This document shows, piece by piece, positions 23,458 to 35,589 of a stretch of 64,000 bases of DNA. The stretch covers positions 24,650,740 through 24,714,739 of the forward strand of contig CAIIXF020000009.1 of assembly GCA_903813345.2 (NCBI GenBank), written 5' to 3'. How positions within the stretch are numbered: position 1 is the first letter of the stretch; each line of letters opens with the position of its first letter. The position numbers and the translations under genes are program-made. This DNA comes from Owenia fusiformis. Taxonomy: Eukaryota; Annelida; Polychaeta; Sabellida; Oweniidae. Under the pieces are notes generated by a model. It worked only from the letters and a program-made list of their open reading frames with translations. It was not told the origin of the DNA and did no database searches.

Positions 23458-24671
23458 CCTGTCAGTTCAGATCTGACATAAGATCGTTGGAAGATGGCAT
23501 AACTGACATTTGCTTAAATCTGATATTGGGCCGAAGTAGTATATGAATTCATGAAATCATTAGCTATATCCCCATTCACTTATTCATGACCATGCGATGG
23601 CCCTAGAGAAAAACGTACTTGATGTAAATATAGAAGGGAAACCATTACTAAGGGTGATAGCGTTACTTAATCGATGGATGAAGTTCTTTAATACATTGTA
23701 CCTGCCTCGAGAGATAAATCGCGACATGTTTTTAAGCCAAGCAGAATAATATACAACATGGTTGTAGATGTAGAAAGATACATCTACGTATTAGTGTTTA
23801 CAACTCAAAGCGTTTACTGACATGTCATCTGTCAATGTGATTCCATAACTCTTCCCAAATATCTCGTAGATTGCTATTGGTGTAAGCTTCGTTACTTCAA
23901 GTTCAACGTGAAGGGATAATACTGGCATTGGTATTCAAACATCATGGCACAGTATGATGATTTAGGAAATTGATAAAGGTAGTACAATTAATCGTCGCTT
24001 TGTTTTCGTTCACTGAATTTATCACGATTTGCGTTTGGGCTTTTTGGCACAACTTAGATACTAATTTGTTATATCTCAAACACAAATATTAGTTTACATT
24101 CTATGATTAGTGTGTGCTTGAAATATTGTTTAATAACATATGCAACGGAAATTAAACAATATTCGTAAAGGGAAATATCATGATTAATTGTGATGGTCGA
24201 GGTAAGAATTAATTTATGCCCCCAATGGATAATAACAACCTTAACTGACACCGTACCGATTTGGCGATGTTTAAGTAATATGAAGTATAATATGGAAAAA
24301 TACAAATCAATAGGTCGGGTAGAATCACGACAATAACTTTCTACGAAATATGCCAAAAGAGTATTTGTATCGATATCAAATTTGTGTCAAAACCAAGAAA
24401 TTGCTATGTATTTAGAGTAAGTCACAGTGGTGCAGCTAGAAGTTTCTATAATGGACTTACACATATTTGACATTATTTGAGGTGTCAATTTTTCACATAC
24501 TAACAGAATAAAGAAGTTCCACGATATATAGGTCTTATTTCTATAACTGTCCATAGTGTACAGTGTATGAAAATGCAATTCAAAATATCTCCAACTATAT
24601 CAGAAATTTTATCTAAAAATGAAACTGATACCAAATACAGTTTGGAAGTATATAATTTGGTGTAATTAGGG
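23458..24671. other. Non-coding stretch
   Basis: Nothing recognised; small ORFs at 24069 and 24387 (minus) look like chance. Confidence 0.35.
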
Positions 24672-24694
24672 GCTCAGTTTTTTGTCACCCTGTA
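24672..24694 (+). repeat. Isolated mariner-type terminus
   Basis: ctcagttttttgtcaccctg followed by TA closely matches the right TIR of the element at 35590-36557 (cagtttttttgtcaccctg). No transposase or opposite TIR is found upstream. It sits at the left edge of a duplicated segment whose partner begins right after that 36557 terminus. Confidence 0.6.
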
Positions 24695-25925
24695 TTTATA
24701 TTGCAAGTTATGTACCGTCTGTCAAAAATATTGGGATATACTGGTATCGTTGACTGTTTTAAGGTATATGTTGCAATACGGTGCCTGTTGAATGTATATT
24801 TACACAAATTATTAACGAGTTAAAATACAATTATTAAAAACATAAATATCGATATTCATTTTAGGTATTGATGACAGCCTTTACTCCGCAAACAGAAAAG
24901 TGGGTTGTTTGAAATACAGTTCTCTCAATTTGTTTATATCATTTAGATTCGGGCGATATATAGAAAGCATCTGTAACGAATGAAGCAAACCGTAAATTGA
25001 ATTAGCGAAAATTAGCCAACCTATTTGTTATACATGCGTTAGAGGTTCCTTTGGTAACGTTGTTTATGGCTTTACAGGTGATACATGTACATGAGGTGTT
25101 AGTTGAAACAGATATGAATAGTCTTGTGGTGTTCTGCAGAGCATAACAAAGATTTAGAGCTTGGAGAACTGGCATATCACGTATCAAGAGGAAGAGCATT
25201 TGTTTGTTAGGGAAGGCTATCCGGCGGTCCAAAGCATTTCGCCATCGACGAAAAATGGAAATGCACTTAAATGTTCATGATAGATATTCCTTTACTTATT
25301 TTACATTAAGAAGATTACCCCCACCTGAACATCATGATAAATATCGCCTGTTCGCTTACTTCTCTAGAAACGTTACAATAAAAATAAGTCTTGTTAGCAT
25401 AACATGTCAGGTCTTCAGCACCTGAGACGCGAGCAATAAGGAAACCGCTGTTGTTTTGAGATACTCGCTGAGGAACACCCTGAGCGATGTCAAATCATTA
25501 ATGGACAGCTTTACCTTTATCCCAATTAATTCTTCGCGTGCAGTTTCACGCCAATGTCAGTCACCCAAGATCAATCAGCATCGAATTTGACATTAGCATC
25601 TTCCTGGTTTATAGCAGCCGTGGCTTCCATCACTTTCGCTGATAAGAAAATTATAGGATAAGAAATATTTTAGTTAATTAATCAAATGTTAATTCCCGTT
25701 CCCAGCCGTGTTGTGTACTTTCATGTATGTTCATAATCCATTGTACACGTTAACAATGATCTCCAATCGCCACATATGGTATATGCTGCCTACGTATAGC
25801 TGTGTTTCATAGCTGAGTCAGACCCTTCATATCTAATAATTCCGAGAAACTTAAGTTTGTTTACATCCAAGTCCTAAGCAATACAATATTCTACAATTTC
25901 TATGTTTCATTGTTTAGATACACGC
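24695..25925. repeat. Diverged duplicated segment, copy 1
   Basis: Colinear with 36558-37505 in three blocks. 24960-25180 holds atctgtaacgaatgaagcaaacc and tggtgttctgcagagcat. 25545-25655 holds ccaatgtcagtcaccc, aatttgacatta and gataagaaaatta. 25805-25925 holds tgtttcatagctgagtc and caatttctatg. Intervening sequence differs by indels. No conserved reading frame spans the blocks. It could be an old segmental duplication or two copies of a large unrecognised mobile element. Confidence 0.65.
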
Positions 25926-26235
25926 GCGTTTCTTCATTAATATGCATAGATAGTTGTTTGTGATTTATCCTTTCTAAAAGTTGACGTTTATGATTACAAA
26001 TGCTTTTAATTCTTTACACGCTCTAAGCCATAGATAAACGCCTTGCAACAAGCCATTAACCTTGGAGCATCCCAGGGTTGTCTCATTTCGATCCATCAAT
26101 GCATATAGCATATGACTGAATGAGGCACATTGGTATTGTACGTAACTTTAAACGTGTTAGAATTAATATCTTACTGCTTCCCAAAGTGATATATGAGTTG
26201 CCAATTGTGTTTGGGGAAATGTTATTTACAGATAA

Positions 26236-26368
26236 TACGGAGTTTAAGCTTGCATATAAAATCAAAACGCCAACCTATACGTATGACCAATCGCCCATAC
26301 AAATGCATCGCTTAAATATTTTCCGTTCACGTTTAGGTTGTGAAAAACTTGCAAGCTTAAACCCCCCA
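26236..26368. mobile_element. 133-bp MITE (TAGGGAGTTTAAGC family), copy 2
   Basis: Matches 3637-3770 almost throughout, including cgccaacctatacgtatgacc and ttttccgttcacgtt. Its terminal bases are slightly mutated (TACGGAG, CCCCCCA). The ORF covering it is not a gene. Confidence 0.8.
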
Positions 26369-26635
26369 ATAATGTCTCTTGCTCATATCTATAGAAAACA
26401 CGACAAATGTATTTTCTTGATTGTATCATTGCATATAATATTTCAAGTGACAATCTGTGTTTTTATCTTTCTCTTAGTGTGCTTTGACTTTCATTTGCTC
26501 ATCTATTACAGTTGAGAAATCGATTTTGATGAAGGAATCGACAAAAACTAGAAAACAGCAACTACCCGGAGCAGCAAATCCCACCGAATAAAATATGTTT
26601 GATCAAATCTTGGTCATTTTTGATATTACAAAAGA

Positions 26636-26880
26636 CATTAGAGAGTTAGCCTTGGTTATAAGCTAATATGACAATAGACACAAGTAAAATGATACCCGTT
26701 GACACCAACGTGAAATTTGTTCCCGTTCTAAACACGAAATTCCGAAGCTGTACGGGTATCTGAGGTAGACTAAAAGCGCTTGGATCGCATCAGTGTGCGC
26801 TCCACACATTCCGATGTTGATTCATGGACTTTCCGTTCACGGTTACGTTGTAAAACAGTGCAAGCTTAAACTCTCTAATG
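26636..26880. mobile_element. Long variant of the same MITE family
   Basis: Perfect 12-bp TIRs CATTAGAGAGTT/AACTCTCTAATG enclose 245 bp. The right subterminal part (tttccgttcacggttacgttg, gtgcaagcttaaactct) is homologous to the 133-bp copies. The interior is unrelated and longer, so this may be the less-deleted form. Confidence 0.7.
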
Positions 26881-27355
26881 TTTATTTTCTAAGACGTTTA
26901 AAGCAGCACTTTAGTAAAAAATATGAGACCTGCTGTAAATTGGTTCTTACAAAGCTATGAATATGAAAATGGTTAACATGCAATCATTTAACTATGTCAC
27001 TCTGACCTATCTAATCAAAATGAAGATTTGATGAGCTAAAATGACTCTCTCAATAATCAACCATTCGTAGATTTTCAGATCTCATGTGTCAAAGTATCAG
27101 CGTGTTATAAAATAGCGCATTTACAACTATTAGCTAGAATTCATTGGATTTGTTTTCGCTGTATGGGTAGCTTAACATTGTAATCAGCAGGAAGGAGTGC
27201 ATTTTACTAAAACTGTGATAAAACGTATACAATAAATAAATTAAAATAAATAAATAAATGTTGTAGGTATGAAAAATAGAGGTGGTTTAAACAAGGACGT
27301 CTCTCGAGATAGATGTCCTTGGTTTAAAGTCGTTTCCAAATCAATTGTTACACAA
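26881..27355. other. Non-coding stretch
   Basis: No gene recognised; an AAAT-rich simple-sequence patch lies near 27232-27260. Confidence 0.35.
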
Positions 27356-29056
27356 ATCATAAGATAAAGACTTATTAAATATGTCCATCTGTATGTATAT
27401 ATTATCTAAATGATTTATGCATGACTTATCCAAAATTATTAAACTTACTCGCTACGTTTCGATGAACACCGCAACCGCTCTTAAGGAAGTGTGACGGTTG
27501 GGGACTTAGGATGTCAGCTGGTTGAATTTGCAACACCTTGTCCGAAAGTGGGCTTCTAGATATAGATAGTGATGCAGATGGGAATAAACGTTGAGTTAAA
27601 GAGGCTCTTTACATCAGGAAACATATCTCCAACATGAACGGGGATAAGGACAACCACAAACTCAGCCCACTTTGGGACAAGGTGTTGCAAATTCAACCAA
27701 GGGCGTTACAATACCCGGGAATTTATCGGTTCGTGCAGTACTTGTTTGTGATAGCGCCCTCTGTAGGTCACTGTGCTTATAGCCTACAGTAATACGGGGT
27801 AGGATATCGGGAATTCGGTCAGTTTCTATCCGTCGATTTCGCTATGAATTGAAGCAAGTGTGACCACTTTATCCACTTAAACAATTTGATAATTGATTAA
27901 ATCTTTAAACAAAATCGATAAACACGTTATACACTTCCTATCTCCTTAGAAATTAGCATGTATTTATGGATTGTGTTTTCGAACAAGGCGCGACCCAGGC
28001 CAATAGGGAAATCCTTATGCTAATTAGTATGACGTCATATTTTCCTGGGGAATCCTAGATTTCAAAGCCTCAGTCTGTTATTGTGTCAAATGTAAACGCT
28101 CTTTTGCAGACAGAAAATTGACAGATTAGCTTTTAACTTTCAGCTTTGATGTTTAAATATTCTGTATTTCTACCGGACTTCTTGCTGGATATCATATAAT
28201 GTTATAACTTGATTTGGACCATTGCCTGATTGATCATTCTGAAATTTTGATTGTGATTCATGATTGATTGGCAAGAAAAATAATTCCTATTGTTTTCCAG
28301 CGAAGTCAAAATGTTACAGCATGAGTTATAATGTCGAGTTTGCATCATGTTAAATTCTGCTAGTGATTAGAAGTCCATGCACAAGCATACACATAAGAGA
28401 CAAACACACCCAGGCTCCAGGCCGTGGATGGAAATATAAAACTATTTAAGGCACAAACTGGTATTAATAGACCGATATGTAGTGTCTGTCATGTATTGAA
28501 GGTAAACCAATCTGCATTATAAATGTTTCTTATATCAATACATGGATTGTGCAATGGAAAAGCAATGGCACAATCAAAAATGTACATATCAATCGTGAAT
28601 ATCTCTCGGTTCAAAGCTTATTTCCAACAGAATCGTGTCAAAATATGTGTCTGAGTAACAGTTATACATTATAAGATCGCAAACTCTTACCAATTATCAG
28701 CCGAATGGCTCATTTTCAACGAAATGTCCTTAAGACAACAGCCCTGGGTCGCGCCTGAGACCAAAAACTATTTCAAATAGCCCTCCCCTAATTATATTGG
28801 ATAATCACATTTATGCGTGCGCGCGCAGCTCATCCACTGAACGAAACGCCACTTCCCGCTGAAATCACCGGGTATTGATCTTTCCCTTGATTCAACCAGC
28901 TTACATCTATAATTGAGCGGTGGCGCGGCGAACTAATACCCAATAGCCGATAAGAGCCTGAAGAACATGGAGGTTGTTCATCGAAACATAGCGAGTAAAT
29001 TTAATCATTTTGGAAAGTCAAGCATAAATTATTTAGATATCATAAGACAAAGACGT
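27356..29056. mobile_element. 1.7-kb foldback element with nested inverted arms
   Basis: Outer arms 27401-27469 and 28974-29039 are inverted copies (aatgatttatgcatgactt, actcgctacgtttcgatgaac). A second pair is 27518-27552/27664-27698 (ggttgaatttgcaacacctt). A third, perfect 14-bp pair AGGCGCGACCCAGG lies at 27986-27999/28743-28756. A direct repeat of about 16 bp, ATCATAAGAYAAAGAC, lies outside both outer arms (27356 and 29039) and may be an old target duplication. No ORF. Confidence 0.65.
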
Positions 29057-29188
29057 TTTCAAACGAGTAATGCAAATGGTTATGGTTGCCAGGTTTTGGA
29101 ATGAAGAGGCATGAGAAGGAAATTAAAATGCAACGACCCACAAAAGTAACTGGACCAAAGTAATTAGAGAACCTCACTGCGACAAGGT

Positions 29189-29420
29189 GATTTTTTTACA
29201 GGACTTCCCTTCAATTAGAAAGTCAATATTAGCGATCACGAACATATGTCTTTGCATACTGATCACAGATTCGGATTGCGATACGACAATCATTTAGATA
29301 AGCTTGATTGGTTGGCTAGACGTTTAGTTTAGTTTATCCTGTGCAAATGAAGTGTTGCCCAAAGCGGCATGAACAAGTATTACTAGATAACCCAGGAGTT
29401 ATGACTGAAATCAATGTTCG
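29189..29420. repeat. Dispersed repeat, copy 1
   Basis: Colinear similarity with 41914-42140: gtgattttttta, cgatcacgaacataTgtctt, gacaatcatttagataagctt, caaatgaagtgttgc. No reading frame is preserved. Confidence 0.55.
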
Positions 29421-30109
29421 AAAATACAGTCCATTTTGTTTCACTGGTATAACATTTCTTAAACACTAACGTTTAACCAATACTGTATTGTAAAATATAC
29501 GTTTACCATGTAACTATATTGTAATTGTTTTTTGCAATTTGTTTAACATGTTTTTTTCTTCTCTGAAAGAATTTTTTTTTAAATGCGATAGAAACACGGG
29601 AAACATTTTTCTCACTTTCACCATAAGCCGTCTTACTCACACCAATGCATACTTAATTTTGAGTGAAGGAATTATATGTTTTGGCATCTTAAAATGCAAT
29701 TAGATTCGAATTCGAACAAATTATTCCATGAACGAAGTACGAATGCAAATCATCGTCACTTTGGTTTCGTTTGGGATTCGTCAGGATTTTCATTTACATG
29801 TACAATTTAGTTTACCGAGTTTATGTTTATGTTTCTTTATTTTCCTCCGTGTTGGGGAGAGCATAAAAATGTACATCTAATTAAATTAAATAATTTACAA
29901 AGGTTAAAAGTATAAAAAGGAGATTCAACATATTTACAGAAGCATGTTCTTAAATGTAACAGTTATGCAAACGACTTTTTATTACAGCCCTTATATATTC
30001 CATTTTTACAGATATGAAAAGTTACATATTAAACTATATCATTATTTTTGCATATCTTTAACTATTAAAAGCCCGATATAAATTTAAACCACTTTGGCTC
30101 ATATTATAG
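29421..30109. other. Non-coding stretch, possible LINE 3' tail
   Basis: On the minus strand 29822-29905 resembles a LINE 3' end: a CTCC..GGAG mini-hairpin, then AAAATAAAG and an ACATAA tail. No coding part is seen, so this is weak. Otherwise nothing. Confidence 0.3.
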
Positions 30110-32945
30110 TTTTTTTATTAATCATTTTTATTTCAAGTTCATACATTATAACATTTAATTTCATACAATGAAAATTCAACAAGGTTAATCAATTTAACAT
30201 TTGTGTTGAACTTCGAAGTAAATATACCATACACTTATATGCAATACAAATTTGTTACAATTATTCGTAACTATTCATATATAAACAAAAAGGAAAAAGT
30301 ACAATTAAAGCTGATATTGGTATGCTTTACAAAAAAAGGTGTGCAATGGTGTAAATTATGGGATGGTGTAATATACATGTTAGTCAATCTTGGTTGCTTT
30401 TAGGAATTTTAAAGTTGCTTTCAGCAGAAATGTATTATCTTCATTACTAAGTTCACTGTTACCATGCAAGAGCATATTTACTTTGCTAACAGAGTTAGCA
30501 TCTAAGAATTTTTCTAAACAACCAATAATATGGAGATCTAAAAGTAGTTGGATTCTATCATTTACAAATTGGGGGCATTTGAGGAAAAAATGAGTAGGGG
30601 TTTCATTTTCATGACCACAGTTACAGGCTGGTGAGTCAATGTTTGTAAAGTGATTAGCAAATAATTGACTTTTTAGAAATAGGTCCACTTTTAACCTGTT
30701 AAATATAATTTCAGTTTTTCTAGTGATATCAAGTGATGCTATTATATTTATACATTTTTCATTCCCGAAATCCTTTCTAAGTTTGCCTTTAAAAGTTGAT
30801 ATTCTATTGCAATTTCTTAAATCATTAGGCAGACCATTCCATTCTTCAATCGCAGCAAAATATGTAGTTTTTCTAAATGAAATGCTGATATTTAGAGGCA
30901 CAACATACTCTCTGACAGCCCTTAGAATTCTATTTGGTTCATGTAAGTATTTATTAAATAATTCAGTGACATATGAAGCTGATAAATTGATTCTACTTTT
31001 AAATAGAAATGAGCAAAGATGGCTTCTTCTTCTCTCAGACAAAGTAATCCAATTTAATGTCTTCAAGACCTTATAGGCGCTTGAACCATGCAGAGCACCG
31101 GAAATTAGACAAGCTGCATTATAATGCAGTCTTTCAAGTTTGCTGGTAGCTATATTTGGAGCACTATTGTAAATTATATCAGCATAATCAATTTTACTTA
31201 GAATAAAAGAATTATATATGGTTTCCAAATGATTCGAACGAAGAATGTGAGTTAATTGTTTAAATGGATTTAAGATTGTCTGTAATTCCTTGGTGAGCTC
31301 ATTAACATGTTCCTTGAAATTAAGCTTTTGATCTAAAATAACACCAAGGTGTTTGTGACTAATAGTTTTAGGAATGGGGTCACCTCCCAAATAGAGTATA
31401 GGTTCATTAACAGGGTTTGTTAAAGGTGATGTAAAAGTCAGGTCAGCACTTTTTGATGCCTTAAATTTCATTTGCCAGGTATCAGCCCAGGTTTTAATTG
31501 TATTTAGGTCAATTTGCAGATTTTGAGAGAGTAAAGGGCTTGTCTTAGAGTAAGGAAGGAAGATTGATGTATCATCTGCATAAATGAAAGTCTTACAATT
31601 TAGATTATCAGGTAGATCATTTATATACATTAAAAACATAAGTGGCCCTTATACACTGCCTTGTGGCACACCAGCATTGATAAAATCAGGTTCTGACCAT
31701 TTCGAGAAAGAATTATTTACTTTAACCTTCACTTGTCTTTGTGACAGATATGAATTCATTAAAAGTAAGAGATTATTGTTGATGCCATAAGATCTCATCT
31801 TTTGTAATAGTAATTGATGCGGAACGACGTCAAAAGCTGATGCTAAATCAAGAAAGATAGTTCTTACATTGTTTCCATTATTCAATTCTTCTTCAATGCA
31901 ATGCATTATATATGAAAGTTGGGAAGTGGTATTATGCTTAGGAAGAAATCCTGACTGAAAACTGTGAAAGAGGTTATTTTGGATCATGTGATTGAAAATT
32001 CTATCATAAATAATCTTTTCCAGAACTTTAGATAAAGCATTTAACAATGTGACTGGTCTATAATTGACAACTTTAGATCTATCTCCTTTCTTGTGTAGTG
32101 GAACAATAATACCCTCTTTCCAAATCTTCGGGAAACAATGAGATGTAAAAATTTTGTTAAAAAGCAAACTCAATGGTTCACATATCGTCTCAGCTGATAA
32201 AATTAGCATTCTATTATTTATTTTATCTGTCCCCTCCCCCTTTGATGCATCAAGTTGTTGAAGTAGTTTTAAAACCTCATTCTTATCAGTAAAAATATCT
32301 TCCAAGTTTAGATTACACCTTAATGGAAAATTTGGTAATGGTTCGTGTATTTGATCTACGTTGTTCTTCTGAATAAAATATTTAAGAAAAAGTTCAGCTT
32401 TCTCAGAAGAAGATCCCGCAGATAGTTTAGGATTATCTAAATGTAAATAAGGCAGTGACACATTAAATGACTTTCCAAGTAGCTTCTTCAAAAGTATCCA
32501 GTAATCTGTTGAGTTTCTATTTAAATCTGATAAAGTTCCACATGTTGATTCTATATGTTTACGCTTAGCTTCATTTATCATATTCACAACACATAAGCTT
32601 TGTTCTTTGTATTTTTGAAGAAAGGTTAAATCATTTGACCGTTTAAATTTATGGTGAAGTCTATCTCGTTTATTAATTTGCTTCTTTATATCAGAATTAA
32701 ACCAAGGCTGATCATTTTCTTTTATTAAAACCTCTTTATGCGGAATTGTTTCCTTAAAAATGTTGAACAAGTATCAACAAACCTATGAGTGGAAATATGA
32801 ACATTTTGAAGTTCTAAGATCTCTCCCCAGTTTGAATTAAGTATTCTTTGATTCAATATTGTTTTATAAAGTTTACCATATTGCCAAATGATTTTCTTGG
32901 TTGGAGTTTCTTTAATAATGTTCGTTTTTAGGTATGTTAACAAAG
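30110..32945 (-). mobile_element. Jockey-superfamily LINE insertion, 5'-truncated (2.8 kb)
   Basis: A minus-strand non-LTR retrotransposon. Its 3' UTR of about 270 bp ends in aataaaaatgattaataaaaaaa at 30110. The 5' end at 32945 lies within the linker before RT; the endonuclease is missing. The 6-bp flanks TTATAG (30104-30109 and 32946-32951) form a target-site duplication. The pre-insertion sequence survives at 57660-57720: aatttaaaccactttt runs directly into tagtcttaccc and aaaatgtgatatg. These match 30080-30109 and 32946-32985 respectively. This paralogous empty site fixes both ends of the insertion. Confidence 0.9.
30380..32945 (-). pseudogene. LINE reverse transcriptase polyprotein, one stop and one frameshift
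   Basis: Reads on the minus strand. The linker region (NWGEILELQNV) ends with a one-base frameshift near 32765. A 373-codon frame follows (start 32770) with WKEGIIVPLHKKGD (217-230), NYRPVTLL, FQSGFLP, motif A FLDLASAFD (306-314) and motif B GVPQGSV (367-373). A single in-frame TAA lies at 31649-31651. The same frame then continues for 419 codons with FIYADD (motif C, residues 18-23 after the stop), KHLGVILDQKL and a C-terminal C339-x-C341-x8-H350-x4-C355 knuckle. Stop at 30380. Only two lesions in about 2.5 kb make this a young copy compared with the one at 7777. No endonuclease domain is present. Confidence 0.92.
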
Positions 32946-33400
32946 TTATAGTCTTACCCAATATTATCAAAATGTGATATGTGAAACTTTTTATTTTATT
33001 TTAAGAAGTGGCTTTTCGAAAAATCGTGAATTTATACTCCACACCGAAGCACGTAGCATTCATCCTCACGTGTTTTTGCAGAAATTTGAGAAGATTGGTT
33101 GATAACCGAGAGAAATAAACATGAACGTGGTTCAGAGAACATGCATTTCTCAAAGAAACCAATGTTACAGTACTATACAAAAATGTATGTGCCACATCAG
33201 ATACATGTGTCATTTGTTGAAAAATGGCGTGAACTTTGAATATTTAAGAAATAAAAAGCTGACAACTTAAAAAATATTTTCCAATAATCTCTAAATAACG
33301 TTTAAAATTATGAAACATAGAACATGAATGATGAAAACATATTTTCAAACTGTGCAAAGGACGTGTAACGAAATTCAACCAGTATCCACAAAGGAGAATA
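32946..33400. repeat. LINE flank: member of a dispersed non-coding repeat
   Basis: Starting with tatagtcttaccca and aaaatgtgatatgtgaaac, this resembles 57697-57730. Farther along (33226-33350: aaaaatggcgtgaactttgaa, gctgacaactt, aatctctaaataac) it resembles 37655-37760 and, more weakly, 57925-58010. It is the host repeat into which the LINE inserted. Confidence 0.5.
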
Positions 33401-35278
33401 TTAGGAATTATTTTCTTATTCGACGCTTATAAATTATGGGCCCCCGTGGATTATACATAAATCTCCTCTTTACTGATGCAGGCTGGGTTAGGTAACAGAT
33501 CAATGCATAAATCAAGGGAGACGGGTAGAATTGATTGAAGGCTTGTTTTTAGAAGTAAAGACAAACGAGTCCGCTGGGCCACAATCTTCAAGACAACAGT
33601 TCACCAGCATTCGTCTCATCGTCCTGCAAAACCATGTACCAACTTTTCTTACGAATTTTTCTCGGTTACAAGTTTCAAGTAAACCCTTAATTTACTGTGT
33701 CACAAATTAATGTGGACATATAGTCTAATAGAGGACAGGGGTTAGCCTGAAGTTATATATATCAAGCATGATAGTCAAATTTGAAACCGTATAACATAAA
33801 ACACTTCTGGCCGATTTTCATCCTGCACATAGTACGTAATCCGATTACGTATAATTTATCCGTAATTCGACGTAATCAAAGGCGATTACAGTATTGTATT
33901 ACACTATCATGATGCAAGTTATAAATTAAAGGTTATTTGTTAACAATATTAGGATCTTTCTATCATAATCCTTGATATACATTACTTTTTTTACTTTTTG
34001 ATTGCCTTTCCCCACACGGCTGGCAATTATTGCAAAGTAAAGGATCCAGTAAATACTATTTGACATAAAAAGCGTATCATGTGCTTAAATACCCTCCTGC
34101 ACCAACTCCACATGAATCCCACCAAGCAACGTAGTTATTTAAGCACATGCACAGAAGAAAACAAAAGAAAACAGAAAAAGAGGGACATGCAACAACACAC
34201 GGAAAAAAACAACAATTCAAACGTTAATTTAAAGGCAGAATCAGATGTAACAAGATACTGATATGACTGATGAGAACTCTTGTTTCAATTTCATCAGAAC
34301 TATTTAATTTCGGCTCATATCATTCCTTGTCATATTTATTTTCCATAAAATACCAAAAGTGTATACTGTATTGGAGGAAAACGAAATTACAATAATGCAC
34401 TCATATATGGTTCCCATTTTTATAATTTGGGAGACATTAAACATTTTTTCCACATTTTGGCACTTTGAATCCTTAATAATTTCACCACATATATCGTGGG
34501 TATTTTGGGAGATATTATATTTGAGATTGTATGGAATATAAGGGAGGTCTACTGTACATGTTCATGATGTACATGAATCGTTACAATTTTGTAACTCCCT
34601 ATGGATCTGATTCTCCCTTTAACACACAATTTAGACATGATATCAAAGTCTAAAAAACACAAGGCGAGCGTTATGGTGAGGATGTTGTAAAGCACTATAA
34701 CGATAGAGCATTGCGTTTGTATGTTGTGATTGAGCACATTGAAATAGTTGTGATACTGACTGACAAACTTTTAAGATCAGAATTGAATAATTCTCGATGC
34801 ATGAAATAGTATTGACACATAGCTATGCAAGGTTAGTCCGATTCCAGTAGTGATTTAGGAAGATGGCTGGGAAAATGACATAGTGACATAGTAATGACAT
34901 AGCAACCATGGCATAGTTACAACATAGCAACCATGACAGTTGCGCATCTGATTAGTTAAATTAGGTCATATGATACCATAGCGGGTAATTCAAAAGTTTT
35001 GTATAAGACTGCAAATGAGCGATCGCAAAAAAGTGATACCGATAGCTAAACATGCGATACCGTGTGACTGCAGACTAGCGCGCGCGAACTACGCCACCGA
35101 TCACTAGGGCGCGCCCGAAGCGTTATTTGGCGGATGGGGGCCCGACTTACCGTCTCGTTATCGTTCCGCAAATTTTAACTGGTTCTACTCATTCTAGGAA
35201 AGTCGTTGCCACCTATCAATGAGTTGTATTATAAAACAATGGTACCAATGATACCATGACACCAATAGTGATACTAGT
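33401..35278. other. Non-coding stretch
   Basis: No gene recognised. A cluster of TAATC/GATTA motifs lies at 33835-33890 (acgtaatccgattacgt). A locally GC-rich patch at 35070-35165 includes agcgcgcgcgaac. Neither is linked to an exon I can see. Confidence 0.35.
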
Positions 35279-35398
35279 ATTTGAATTTCCCGCTACAATC
35301 TGATTGGTCAAATGATGTCACCTGACTCCAGACCATACCAATATTTGAATTTCCTGTTGCAATCTGATTTGTAAAATGATGTCATGTGACTCCAGCCC
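35279..35398. repeat. 63-bp tandem duplication
   Basis: tatttgaatttcc, caatctgatt, aaatgatgtca and tgactccag recur at a 63-bp spacing, with about 85% identity. Two units only. Confidence 0.75.
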
Positions 35399-35589
35399 GT
35401 TAATGATAAATTAGTGATACCCTGTTGCTGTTAGGGCTTAAATCCTTAATTATTAAAAACATTAGTGTTCATAATTCATTTCCAGAAATTAATCTACATC
35501 TATTATTTATCCTTACATCTATTAACCTGATTTATGTCCTGCCGCTGACAGAAAATATACCTTAAATATATATCTTTTAATTTGTAATA

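Noticed and set aside
26120-26515. 131-aa ORF as a gene
   Set aside because: Largely overlaps the 133-bp MITE, whose other copy is not open in this frame.
32725-32970. Start codon at 32970 as the true LINE ORF start
   Set aside because: The element's 5' junction is at 32945; the ATG lies in host flank and the frame enters the LINE by chance.
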